In this document: positions 17,018-26,027 of the stretch, piece after piece | Numbering within the stretch: the stretch's first letter is position 1 | Layout of the letters: the number at the start of each line of letters is the position of its first letter | Origin: Bradyrhizobium australiense | Lineage (GTDB): Bacteria > Pseudomonadota > Alphaproteobacteria > Rhizobiales > Xanthobacteraceae | Length of the DNA stretch: 64,000 nt | NCBI RefSeq assembly: GCF_013114825.1 | Contig: NZ_JAAVLX010000006.1 | Location: 248,001 to 312,000 of the forward strand | Direction: 5' to 3' | Notes under the pieces: generated by a model | Told to the model about the DNA's origin: nothing | Seen by the model: only the letters and a program-made list of their open reading frames with translations | Databases searched by the model: none | Program-made: the position numbers and the translations under genes

Positions 17018-18105
17018 GCGGCGGTTACTCCCATGTCGTTTTTCTTGTCAGTTTCCTTGGCCGGTGCGCGGCTGTGCCCGGAGCCAGCGATGGCCATGTA
17101 GCACGCCGCCTGATGGCCCATTGTATCGAGATCGCTGAGCTTTGGCGTCGCATTTGCGCAAAGCGGCTCCGCAAACGGGCAACGGGTGTGAAACCGGCAG
17201 CCAGACGGCGGATCGATCGGATTGGGCGGGTCGCCGGAGATCGGCGGCGTCTCGGTGCGGTTATCAGGGTCGGACGAGGGCATGGCCGCCAAGAGCGCCC
17301 GCGTATAGGGATGCGCGGGGGCATCCCAGACCCTGTCGACCGGGCCGAGCTCGACCACCTCGCCGAGATACATGACGAGCACGCGGTCCGAGATATAGCG
17401 CACCACGTTGAGATCGTGGCTGATGAAAAGATATGTCAGCCCGAATTCGCGCTTGAGGTCTGCGAGCAGGTTGAGCACCTGGGCTTCGACCGATTTGTCG
17501 AGCGCTGATACCGCTTCATCAAGGATCACGAGCCTCGGCGACAATGCCAGCGCACGCGCGATGTTGACGCGCTGGCGCTGGCCGCCGGAAATTTCGTGCG
17601 GGTAGCGGTTGGCGAAGGTTTCCGGCCGCAAGCCAACCTTGCCGAGCAACTCGCGCGCCAGCGTCCGCGCCGAGCTATCAGCCATGCCGTGCACCTTTGG
17701 CCCGAACGCGATCGATTCTTCAATGGTCAGACGCGGATTGAGCGAGGCGTAGCTGTCCTGAAACACCATCTGCATGCCGCGGCGCAATTCGCGCAACGAC
17801 AGCGCGCGGCCGACCTGCATGCCGTCATAGACGATGTCGCCGGCATCGCGCTTCATCAGGTGCATCAGAAGACGCGCGGTGGTCGACTTGCCGCAGCCGG
17901 ATTCGCCGACGATGCCGACGGTTTCGCCTTTGGCGATGGAGAAAGAAACATCATCGACCGCGCGCACGGTTTTACGAGGGCTGAACAGGTCACCGCGCAC
18001 CGGGAAGTGTTTTGTAAGTCCGGTGACCTGCAACAGCGGCTGCGCCGCGCCGCCGATGTCCTCGACCTGCTCCAATAACTCGACTGACGGGCTTGTTTCA
18101 CTCAT
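17014..18105 (-). CDS. Dpp/Opp-type ABC importer ATPase (DppF-like)
   Basis: 363 residues. An N-terminal KHFPVRGDLFSPRKTVRAVD is typical of the DppF/OppF branch. Walker A GESGCGKST, Q-loop FQDSYASLNP, signature ISGGQRQRVNIARAL, Walker B LVILDEAVSALD and FISHD are complete. Walker B has DEA where most relatives have DEP. The C-terminal extension contains Cys motifs (CRFHTRCPFAEPLC). It follows the permease gene by 4 bp and overlaps the AtzG-like gene. Confidence 0.92.
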   Translation of the reverse strand: MSETSPSVELLEQVEDIGGAAQPLLQVTGLTKHFPVRGDLFSPRKTVRAVDDVSFSIAKGETVGIVGESGCGKSTTARLLMHLMKRDAGDIVYDGMQVGRALSLRELRRGMQMVFQDSYASLNPRLTIEESIAFGPKVHGMADSSARTLARELLGKVGLRPETFANRYPHEISGGQRQRVNIARALALSPRLVILDEAVSALDKSVEAQVLNLLADLKREFGLTYLFISHDLNVVRYISDRVLVMYLGEVVELGPVDRVWDAPAHPYTRALLAAMPSSDPDNRTETPPISGDPPNPIDPPSGCRFHTRCPFAEPLCANATPKLSDLDTMGHQAACYMAIAGSGHSRAPAKETDKKNDMGVTAA

Positions 18106-18109
18106 TGCG

Positions 18110-18997
18110 TCAGTTCCTGATGTCCATGGCGCTGCGCATGCCGTCGCTCAAAAGATTGAAGCAGATCGAAACCGCAAAAATCATGACGCCCGGCAGCGCC
18201 GCCACCCAGGGATTGATATAGATCGCGGTGCGCAGCGTGTTCAGCATCAAGCCCCATTCCGGCTCCGGCGGCTTTGTGCCGAGGCCGAGGAACGACAGGC
18301 CGGCGGCGAGGATCATTGACACCGAGATCAGACCGGTGGCGTAAACGAAGATTGGCCCGAGCACGTTGCCGAGCATATGCACGCGCATGATGGTGAAGGG
18401 TCCGGCCCCGGAGGCGCGCGCGGCCTCGACGAAATCCATGTTACGCACGCCGGTCGTGACGCTTTCGGCGACACGGGTGATCTGCGGCACGAATACGATG
18501 GTCAGCGACACGATGGAATTGACGATACCGGCGCCGAGCGCGCCGGAGATCGCGATCGCCAGCAGCACCGACGGGAAGGCGTAGAAGACGTCGATGGTGC
18601 GCATGATCGCGGTATTGAGCTTGCCGCCGACATAGCCGGCGACGAGGCCGAACGAGGTGCCGATCACGAAGGCAAAGATCACGGGCAGAATGCCGATGAT
18701 CAGCGACAGCCGCCCCCCATAGATCAGCCGCGCCAGCATGTCGCGGCCGAGTTCGTCGGTGCCGAGCGGATAATTCGGCGTGCCGATGTGGCGAAGCCGG
18801 CGGATCATCGAGCCCTGATAGGGATCGGCGAGCCCGAGCCATGGCGCCAGCAGCGCGGAGGCGAAGATCAGCACCAGCACGAACGCGCAAGCCATGCTGA
18901 CCTTGTCGCGCGCGATGCGGCGGCCGACGGTGGCCCAATAGCCGCGCGCCTTGGTGGCGGGGGCAGCCTGTAGCGCAGTATCCGACATCACGGTCAT
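18110..18997 (-). CDS. Dpp/Opp-type ABC importer permease (DppC-like)
   Basis: 295 residues with an N-terminal cytoplasmic tail, a first membrane helix at about 35-55, a periplasmic loop containing GTDELGRDMLARLIYGGRLS (hallmark of DppC), and five further helices. The EAA coupling motif EAARASGAGPFTIMRVHML is intact. It moves the substrate across the inner membrane together with the DppB-like partner encoded just upstream, from which it is separated by 3 bp. ATG 18988 is an alternative start. Confidence 0.92.
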   Translation of the reverse strand: MTVMSDTALQAAPATKARGYWATVGRRIARDKVSMACAFVLVLIFASALLAPWLGLADPYQGSMIRRLRHIGTPNYPLGTDELGRDMLARLIYGGRLSLIIGILPVIFAFVIGTSFGLVAGYVGGKLNTAIMRTIDVFYAFPSVLLAIAISGALGAGIVNSIVSLTIVFVPQITRVAESVTTGVRNMDFVEAARASGAGPFTIMRVHMLGNVLGPIFVYATGLISVSMILAAGLSFLGLGTKPPEPEWGLMLNTLRTAIYINPWVAALPGVMIFAVSICFNLLSDGMRSAMDIRN

Positions 18998-19000
18998 ATG

Positions 19001-19954
19001 TCAGCCCCGCTTGATGCGCGGATCGATCGCGGCCTGCGCGATATCGACCAGCAGATTGAGGGCCACGAAGAACAGCGCCAGTACCAGGATCGTGCCCTGC
19101 AGCAGCGGCAGGTCGCGCTGGAAAATCGCCGAATTGAGCAGCAAGCCCGAGCCGGGCCAGGAGAATACGGTCTCGATCAGGATCGAACCGCCAAGCATGT
19201 AACCCAGTTGCAGCCCCATCACCGCGAGCGCGGTCGGCGCTGCGTTCTTGATGACGTGTTTGAACACGTCAAGTTCGCGCAAGCCCTTGGCCCGCAACGC
19301 CTCAACGAAATCCTGCGAAAGGATGTCACCAGTCAGCGCGCGCACGGTGCGGGTGACGATGCCCATCGGGATGACAGACGTCGTGATCGCCGGCAGGATG
19401 AGATATTTCATATGCTCCCAATCCCAGCCCCACGCGCCGGAGCCGCCGGGACCGGCACCGACTGCGGGCAGCCAGTTGAGCTGCACCGAGAAGATGATGA
19501 CCATCACCATGCCGAGCCAGTAATGCGGCACCGAGACGCCGGCAATCGCAATCGAGGTCGCGACCTTGTCGATCCAGGTATCGCGAAAGTAGCCGGCGAT
19601 GAGGCCGAACAGCAGCCCGAGCGTGAAGCCGATCAGCGCCGCGGCAATCGCAAGCGTCACGGTGTTGCCGACCGCGCGCAAAACTTCCGTCAGCACCGGG
19701 CGGCCGGTCGCAATCGAGCTGCCGAGATCGCCATGGAGCGCGCGCCACAGCCAGAGCCCGAATTGCACCGGCAGCGGGCGATCAAAGCCATAGGCCGTGC
19801 GCAATTGCGCGGCGAGTTCCTGCGACGCATCCGCCGGCAGCACGGCAACCAGCGGATCGCCGGGCGTAATGTGCACAAGCAGGAAACACACCAGCGCGAC
19901 GCTGATCACGATCGGAATGACGTAGACGATACGTCGGGCAATATAGGCGAACAC
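19001..19954 (-). CDS. Dpp/Opp-type ABC importer permease (DppB-like)
   Basis: 317 residues. It begins with a DppB-type first helix (RRIVYVIPIVISVALVCFLL) followed by HITPGDPLVA, the conserved motif after helix 1. The EAA motif reads EALRAKGLRELDVFKHVIKN. Six membrane helices are expected and fit the hydrophobic pattern. It forms the transmembrane channel with the DppC-like protein. A repeat of about 110 bp lies between it and the solute-binding protein gene upstream, which might lower its expression relative to the binding protein. Confidence 0.92.
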   Translation of the reverse strand: MFAYIARRIVYVIPIVISVALVCFLLVHITPGDPLVAVLPADASQELAAQLRTAYGFDRPLPVQFGLWLWRALHGDLGSSIATGRPVLTEVLRAVGNTVTLAIAAALIGFTLGLLFGLIAGYFRDTWIDKVATSIAIAGVSVPHYWLGMVMVIIFSVQLNWLPAVGAGPGGSGAWGWDWEHMKYLILPAITTSVIPMGIVTRTVRALTGDILSQDFVEALRAKGLRELDVFKHVIKNAAPTALAVMGLQLGYMLGGSILIETVFSWPGSGLLLNSAIFQRDLPLLQGTILVLALFFVALNLLVDIAQAAIDPRIKRG

Positions 19955-20018
19955 GGGTTACCTGACGTGATGCAGCACCATGAGATGCGCAGGTTACAGG
20001 AAGGAGCGCACGATGCGA

Positions 20019-20126
20019 GGGCTCCTTCCCCCTTGCGGGGGAGGGTTAGGAAGAGGGGTGACCACACTGGGACTGCCCGTGTGAACCCCTTTCCCCGACC
20101 CCTCCCCGCAAGGGGGAGGGGAGCCC
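20019..20126. repeat. Large inverted repeat between binding-protein and permease genes
   Basis: The left arm at 20019-20045 carries CTTCCCCCTTGCGGGGGAGG and the right arm at about 20100-20126 carries CCCTCCCCGCAAGGGGGAGG; they are near-perfect inverted copies. It lies inside an operon, so a transcript hairpin here could protect the upstream solute-binding-protein message or attenuate the permease genes. Confidence 0.75.
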
Positions 20127-20142
20127 TACCATTGTGCTCACC

Positions 20143-21801
20143 TTACGGCGCCAGTGACACCGGCGAAAAGTCGACGAACCAGCTCTTCGGCTGCACAAAG
20201 CCCTTCACCTTCGGGCTCATGGCGCGCGGGGAGACGTCGTGGGCGACGTAGAGGAACGCCGCGTCGTCGACGGACGCCGCATGCAGTTCGGCCAGCGCCG
20301 CATCACGCGCCGCGGGATCGAAGGTCTGGCGCGCTTTCGTCACCAGCTCGTCGAACTTGGGATTGTTGATGTAGCCCCAATTGTTCGACACCGGCGGTGC
20401 CATCGACGACTGCAGGAAGCGCACCAGCGCGAAGAACGGATCCATCGCCGCATAAGTCACGTTGGTGGCGTTGGCGCCGTTGGCGGTGGGATCCTTGGCG
20501 CCCCGGCGCCAGTTGGTGAACAGGGTGTTCCACTCGATGACGTCGAGCTGGACGTCGAAATAGCACTCGGCCAGCGCCTGCTGCAGGTATTCGTTCATCG
20601 GCAACGGCTGCATCTGGCCCGACCCTGAGGCCGAGGTCTGGGTCTTCACCGTCAGCTTCTTGTTCGGGCCGTAGCCGGCTTCCTGCATCAGCTTTTGCGC
20701 GGCGGCCTTGTCATACTTGATTTCAAATTTTGGCTGGCCGCGCCAGGGGTGGCCGGGCTCGAACGTGCCGGTCGCCGGCACCATCAGGCCGGCAAGCAGG
20801 CCTTCCTTGAGCCCTTCGCGATCGACGCAGAGATTTGCGGCCTTGCGGACGCGGATGTCGTTCCAGGGCGAACCTTCGATGCGCGAGAACTGCCACGGCC
20901 AGACATGCGGGGATTCATTGGCCTGGAGCTGGAAACCACGCGCCTTGATCTCCTTGACCGCATCCGGCGCCGGCGCCTCGACCCAGTCGACCTGGCCGGA
21001 CAGCAAGGCCGCGGTGCGGGCGTTGGCCTCCGGCATCGGCAACAGCACCATCCGGTCGATCTTGGGCACCCGGCCCTTGTCCCAATAGCTCTCGTTCTTA
21101 ACCAGCTCCAGCCGCTCGCGCGGGGTGAATTTCGACATCTTCCACGGACCGGTGCCCGAGGCGTCCCTGGCAAACGCGGCCCAGGCGGCCTGCGATTTCG
21201 CCTTGGCGTCGGCGCCTTCAGCCTTGTCATAGAAGGCCTGCCACTTGGCAGGGCTCGCCATGAAAAGGTTGGTCAAGTTGATCGGGAGAAAGCTGTCCGG
21301 CTCCTTGGTTGTCAATTCCACCGTCATGTCGTCGATCTTGCGCGCCGAGGCCAGCGTCGGCATGCGCGAGGCGGTGACGCCGACCTGGCTGGCGTCGAAA
21401 TGCGGCGCGTCCTGCTTCAGTACTTTCTCAACGTTCCAGACCACGGCGTCGGCATTGAAGTCGCTGCCGTCATGGAATTTGACGCCGGGGCGCAGCTTGA
21501 AGGTCCACTTCTTCTTGTCGGCCTCGTCCACCTTCCATTCGGTCGCGAGCCCGGGAATCATGACGCTTGCCTTGTCGGCCGAGGACAGGTCCCACATCGT
21601 CAGGCCGTCATACATGGTCAGCCCGGTGAAACGGTTGCCCTCAAAACCCTGATCGGGCTGGCCGAGCGTGCGCGGAATATCGGCAGCCGTCATGCCGATC
21701 CGCAGCACCGTTTCGGCGCTTGCGAGTTGCGGCAGACCGACCACCAGCGCGGTTGCCAGCAGCCACGCGGCGGCCGTCTTCTTCGATTTGTCGTTACGCA
21801 T
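20143..21801 (-). CDS. Extracellular solute-binding protein, family 5 (Dpp/Opp type)
   Basis: 552 residues from ATG 21801 with an AGAAGGGGA Shine-Dalgarno upstream; a TTG at 21822 is less likely. Sec signal peptide AAAWLLATALVVGLPQLASA. The mature part has the family 5 layout, with ATEWKVDEADKKKWTFKLRPGV-type and FHDGSDFNADAVVWN motifs (about 100-140). It captures a peptide, amide or related solute in the periplasm and delivers it to the DppBC-like permease. First gene of the importer operon, divergent from a second family 5 binding protein about 205 bp away. Confidence 0.9.
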   Translation of the reverse strand: MRNDKSKKTAAAWLLATALVVGLPQLASAETVLRIGMTAADIPRTLGQPDQGFEGNRFTGLTMYDGLTMWDLSSADKASVMIPGLATEWKVDEADKKKWTFKLRPGVKFHDGSDFNADAVVWNVEKVLKQDAPHFDASQVGVTASRMPTLASARKIDDMTVELTTKEPDSFLPINLTNLFMASPAKWQAFYDKAEGADAKAKSQAAWAAFARDASGTGPWKMSKFTPRERLELVKNESYWDKGRVPKIDRMVLLPMPEANARTAALLSGQVDWVEAPAPDAVKEIKARGFQLQANESPHVWPWQFSRIEGSPWNDIRVRKAANLCVDREGLKEGLLAGLMVPATGTFEPGHPWRGQPKFEIKYDKAAAQKLMQEAGYGPNKKLTVKTQTSASGSGQMQPLPMNEYLQQALAECYFDVQLDVIEWNTLFTNWRRGAKDPTANGANATNVTYAAMDPFFALVRFLQSSMAPPVSNNWGYINNPKFDELVTKARQTFDPAARDAALAELHAASVDDAAFLYVAHDVSPRAMSPKVKGFVQPKSWFVDFSPVSLAP

Positions 21802-22005
21802 TTGCAGCAATCCCCTTCTCAACGCTTGGGTGACTAATTCTTATGCAACCGTATGCAACGCCTGTGCCAAACAGCATGCTTCCATCCGGCTATGCATTTG
21901 ACCGCACAACTCCTTGTGAAGCGCGCATGCAATTCACGGCGGATGCCTAAGCTGGCACCAAGCTTGCATTTTTAGCTCCAAAACTCGCCCGATGGAGCTT
22001 AATTC

Positions 22006-23619
22006 ATGCGCACCCGAAATTCGATGCTTCTTGCTGCCGCGGCAGTAGCCCTCGGATCATCTCTTGGCTTCTCCGCGATTTCGGCGCAGGCGGAGACCGT
22101 TGTGCGCTACGGCATTTCGATGGCGGACATTCCGCTAACCACCGGCCAGCCCGACCGCGGCGCCGGCGCCTACCAGTTTTCCGCCTATACTATCTACGAT
22201 CCGCTGGTCGCCTGGGAGATGGACGTGTCCGACCGGCCGGGCAAACTGGTGCCGGGCCTTGCCACCGAATGGAAGGTCGATGACAGCGACAAGAAGAAAT
22301 GGCGTTTCTCGCTGCGCCAGGGCGTCAAATTTCATGACGGCAGCGACTTCAATGCCGACGCGGTGATCTGGAATCTCGACAAGGTGCTCAACGACAAGGC
22401 ACCGCAATTCGACAAGCGCCAGAGCGCGCAGGTCAAGACCCGCCTGCCCTCGGTCGCGAGCTACGCCAAAATCGACGAGGCGACGATCGAGATCACGACC
22501 AAGACGGTCGACTCCTTCTTCCCGTACCAGATGCTCTGGTTCCTGGTCTCAAGCCCGGCGCAATATGAAAAGCTCGGCAAGGACTGGGACAAGTTCGCCA
22601 GCCAGCCCTCCGGCACCGGGCCATTCAAACTGACCAAGCTCGTCCCGCGCGAACTCGCCGAGCTGACCAAAAATCCGGACTACTGGAATCCGAAGCGGCT
22701 TCCAAAGGCCGACAAGATCGTGCTGATCCCGATGCCGGAAGCGCTGACGCGCACCAATGCGCTGCTAGCCGGTCAGGTCGACCTGATCGAGACCCCGGCG
22801 CCGGACGCGGTGCCGCAGCTCAAATCCGCGGGCATGAAGATCGTCGACAACGTCACGCCGCATGTCTGGAATTATCATTTGAGCGTGCTGCCCGGCTCGC
22901 CCTGGACCGACATCCGCCTGCGCAAGGCGCTGAATCTCGCGATCGACCGCGAGGCCGTGGTCGGGCTGATGAACGGCCTGGCGAAACCCGCCAAGGGACA
23001 GGTCGATCCGTCGAGCCCGTGGTTCGGCAAGCCATCCTTTGAGCTCAAATATGATGTCGCGGCGGCGAAGAAGCTGGTGCAGGAGGCCGGCTATTCGAAG
23101 GAAAAGCCGCTGAAGACGACCTTCGTCATCGCGCAGGGCGGCACCGGGCAGATGCTGTCGCTGCCGATGAACGAATTCCTGCAGCAGAGTTTCAAGGAAA
23201 TCGGCATCGAGATCGACTTCAAGGTGGTCGAGCTCGAGACGCTCTATACGGCATGGCGCAAGGGCGCGGCCGACGAGATGAACGCCGGCATCACCTCCAA
23301 CAACATCGCCTATGTCACGTCAGACCCGCTCTACGCCATCGTCCGCTTCTTCCACTCCGGCCAGATTGCCCCCGTCGGCGTCAACTGGGGCGGCTACAAG
23401 AACGCGAAGGTCGACGCGCTGATCGACGAGGCCAAGCAGACGTTTGATGTGGCCAAGCAGGACGAACTCTTGGCGCAGGCGCATGCGCAAATCGTCGACG
23501 ACGCCACGCTGGTCTGGGTGGTGCACGACACTAATCCGCATGCACTGTCGCCGAAGGTGAAGAAGTTCGTGCAGGCGCAGCACTGGTTCCAGGATTTGAC
23601 GCAGATCGGGCTGGAGTGA
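22006..23619 (+). CDS. Extracellular solute-binding protein, family 5, divergent paralogue
   Basis: 537 residues with a Sec signal peptide (AVALGSSLGFSAISAQA). The conserved FHDGSDFNADAVIWNLDKVL block and the overall plan match the binding protein on the opposite strand, so the two are paralogues. No permease or ATPase gene follows on this strand, so this protein probably uses the DppBCDF-like transporter encoded across the divergent promoter and widens its substrate range. Followed by an inverted repeat that may terminate transcription. Confidence 0.9.
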   Translation: MRTRNSMLLAAAAVALGSSLGFSAISAQAETVVRYGISMADIPLTTGQPDRGAGAYQFSAYTIYDPLVAWEMDVSDRPGKLVPGLATEWKVDDSDKKKWRFSLRQGVKFHDGSDFNADAVIWNLDKVLNDKAPQFDKRQSAQVKTRLPSVASYAKIDEATIEITTKTVDSFFPYQMLWFLVSSPAQYEKLGKDWDKFASQPSGTGPFKLTKLVPRELAELTKNPDYWNPKRLPKADKIVLIPMPEALTRTNALLAGQVDLIETPAPDAVPQLKSAGMKIVDNVTPHVWNYHLSVLPGSPWTDIRLRKALNLAIDREAVVGLMNGLAKPAKGQVDPSSPWFGKPSFELKYDVAAAKKLVQEAGYSKEKPLKTTFVIAQGGTGQMLSLPMNEFLQQSFKEIGIEIDFKVVELETLYTAWRKGAADEMNAGITSNNIAYVTSDPLYAIVRFFHSGQIAPVGVNWGGYKNAKVDALIDEAKQTFDVAKQDELLAQAHAQIVDDATLVWVVHDTNPHALSPKVKKFVQAQHWFQDLTQIGLE

Positions 23620-23623
23620 GGAA

Positions 23624-23709
23624 GTGTAGGGTGGGCAAAGGCGCTCTTGCGCCGTGCCCAGCATTCCATCGCGCGCTCGCAATGGTGGGCACGCTACACT
23701 TTGCCCAAC
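23624..23709. repeat. Inverted repeat between convergent genes
   Basis: GTGTAGGGTGGGCAAAG at 23624-23640 is inverted at 23693-23709 as GCTACACTTTGCCCAAC. A further short palindrome around GGCGCTCTTGCGCC lies just inside the left arm. The location between convergent stops suggests a bidirectional terminator. Confidence 0.7.
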
Positions 23710-23722
23710 GCGCTTCGGTCCA

Positions 23723-25951
23723 TCACTTCGTCAGCAGCGCGAAGGCGCCGTTCCAGTCTTCCGGCGGCGGATTTTCGAGATAGTTGCGGATGCGCGCTTC
23801 GTAGAGATTGTAGAGCAGCTCCAGCGAATTTGCTTCGTCGGTCTTGCGGCCGCGCGCGATCGCGGCCAGCGCGCCGTCCCAGTCACGGTTGCGATAGCAG
23901 GCGAGCATCTCGATCGTAAGGTTGCGCAGGCGCTGAAAACGGCCGGACTGCGCGGTGTCCTCGCGACCGGCGATGGCGTAGATCACCTCCGGCTCGTTCT
24001 TGCCCTTCACCATAATGAAGTCGAGCTCGAGGATGGCGAACTTGTCCTTGACCGCCAGCGCGGTCTTGGAGCCGACGATGATCGGAAAACCATATTCTTT
24101 CGACTGCCCTTCGAGGCGCGAGGCGAGATTGACGCTGTCGCCGAACACCGAATAGTCGAAGCGCTGGTCGGAGCCCATGTTGCCGACCACGCAGAGGCCG
24201 GTATTGAGGCCGACGCCGATATTGAGCGGGATGAACGGACGTCCCTCTTGCTTGGCCTCCAGCTCGCGCGCCTGGTTAAGCTCGTCGACGCGCTCCAGCA
24301 TGTCGAGCGCCGCCTCGCAGGCGTTGAGCTCGTGGTCCTTGTCGTCCAACGGCGCATTCCAGAACGCCATAATGGCATCGCCCATGTATTTGTCGATGGT
24401 ACCTTTGCGGTCGAGGATGGCGTTGGTCAGCGGCGTCAGGAAACGGTTCATCAGCGCCGTGAGCCCCTGCGGGTCGCTCTTGTACGTTTCCGAGATCGAG
24501 GTGAAGCCGCGCATGTCCGAGAACATAATGGTCATCTCGCGCTCCTCGCCGCCGAGCACCAGCTTTTCCGGCGACTGCGCAAGCTGCTCGACCAGAGCCG
24601 GCGACAGATATTGCCCGAAGGCGGAACGAATCTGCCGGCGCTGCGCCTGCTCGCGCACAAAGCTGGAAAAGATCAGCGTAAGGTAGATCGCCGTGGTCGA
24701 CATCAGGGGATAGGTAAAATCGATCAGCAGCCGGTTCTGGGTGTAGAAATATGCCGAGGTTCCGACCAGCACGCTTGCGAACGCCGCGCCGAGGGCAACC
24801 AGCGTGATCGGCCCGAACAGCGGCGCAAACGCGATCACCAGAAGCCCGAACAGCAGCGCTGTCGCGAATTCGACGGCAATGCCGTAGATCGGCTGCGAGA
24901 TCACCGCGCCGCTGAGCGCGCTCTCGAGCACCTGGGCGTGGATCTCCACGCCCGGCATGGCGCGCGATACCGGCGTGGTCTTGATGTCGTTGAGGCCGAC
25001 CGCGGACGTACCGATCAGCACCAGCTTGCCAGCGATCATGTCGGGCGCGACGTTCTTCTCCAGCACGTTGACCGCGGGGACATAGATCGAGGCGTCGTTG
25101 TGGGCGTAGTGAACCCAGAGCTGGCCGTTATGGTCGGTCGGAATCTGGACGCCCTTGATGCCGAGGCTCTTGATACCGGCCTTTTCGGCTTTGATCAGGA
25201 TCGTGCCCGAGCCGGTGGCGACGCGGAGCATCTCGAAGGTCAGCGAGGGCATGGTCTGACCCTGCGCCTGCATGATCATCGGCACCCGCCGTACGATGCC
25301 GTCGCGTTCGGGCTTGATGGTGAACAGGCCGCGCCCGGCGGCGGCGTGCTCCAGCACCGGAACGTTGCGCAATAGGCCGGGGAAATCGAACATGAAGCGC
25401 TGCGGCTCCTCGCCGAGCATCGCAATCCCGGTCACCGGCAGTGTCTTGTCGAGGGTTGCGATTTCCTCCGGCAGGCCCGACTCGCCGAGCACGACGCGCG
25501 ACTTTCGGATCGCATCGGCGAAGATCTGGTCGTTGCTCGGCAGCGCGCGCAGCTTGGCGCGGGTTTCCTCGTCGAGCTGCGGGATCGCCTCGGCCGCAAC
25601 CGCGGGGTTGAGCCGGTCGGGCTCCGAAAACACCGCGTCGAACGCGATCACCACGGCTCCCAGCTTGGTCAACTCATTGACAAGGGCCGCGATCCGCGTC
25701 CGCGGCCATGGCCACTGCCCGAGCTTCTCGAGGCTCTTGTCGTCGATATCGACGATGGTGACCGGCCGTGCCGTTTTCTGGCGCGGATCGATGCGCTGGA
25801 AGGCATCGAAGGTCCGAACGCGGATTTCCTCCACAGGGGCCGGGTCGGCGACGCGAAGCGCGGCGAACCCGATCAGCAGCACAAGGCACAGCAGCCTTGC
25901 ATAGCCGATGCGCCGCCCGAACCATCTCCGCAATACCCGCAGTCGTTTCAT
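23723..25951 (-). CDS. CHASE2-domain class III nucleotide (adenylate/guanylate) cyclase
   Basis: 742 residues. One N-terminal membrane helix (about 17-33), a periplasmic CHASE2 sensor domain (about 40-330), then a cluster of membrane helices (about 340-425) and a class III cyclase domain (about 460-640). The two metal-binding aspartates are present as Asp479 in MFSDMRGF and Asp525 in KYMGDAIMAF, and the FGDSVNLASRLEG block is intact, so the enzyme looks active. It should make cAMP or cGMP in response to a periplasmic or membrane signal. It lies 76 bp downstream of the giant FecR/VCBS adhesin gene on the same strand, probably co-transcribed. Confidence 0.9.
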   Translation of the reverse strand: MKRLRVLRRWFGRRIGYARLLCLVLLIGFAALRVADPAPVEEIRVRTFDAFQRIDPRQKTARPVTIVDIDDKSLEKLGQWPWPRTRIAALVNELTKLGAVVIAFDAVFSEPDRLNPAVAAEAIPQLDEETRAKLRALPSNDQIFADAIRKSRVVLGESGLPEEIATLDKTLPVTGIAMLGEEPQRFMFDFPGLLRNVPVLEHAAAGRGLFTIKPERDGIVRRVPMIMQAQGQTMPSLTFEMLRVATGSGTILIKAEKAGIKSLGIKGVQIPTDHNGQLWVHYAHNDASIYVPAVNVLEKNVAPDMIAGKLVLIGTSAVGLNDIKTTPVSRAMPGVEIHAQVLESALSGAVISQPIYGIAVEFATALLFGLLVIAFAPLFGPITLVALGAAFASVLVGTSAYFYTQNRLLIDFTYPLMSTTAIYLTLIFSSFVREQAQRRQIRSAFGQYLSPALVEQLAQSPEKLVLGGEEREMTIMFSDMRGFTSISETYKSDPQGLTALMNRFLTPLTNAILDRKGTIDKYMGDAIMAFWNAPLDDKDHELNACEAALDMLERVDELNQARELEAKQEGRPFIPLNIGVGLNTGLCVVGNMGSDQRFDYSVFGDSVNLASRLEGQSKEYGFPIIVGSKTALAVKDKFAILELDFIMVKGKNEPEVIYAIAGREDTAQSGRFQRLRNLTIEMLACYRNRDWDGALAAIARGRKTDEANSLELLYNLYEARIRNYLENPPPEDWNGAFALLTK

Positions 25952-26027
25952 GCTGTCTGGATATCACGCATCGACGGATCAGGCATGCCGGATTCGCGCG
26001 AAAGGCTGCTCTACCTACTGCCGCGGA

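Noticed and set aside
18998-20251. 417-codon plus-strand frame over the DppB-like gene
   Set aside because: The permease motifs on the minus strand are clear; the plus frame is His/Arg-rich and runs through a palindromic repeat.
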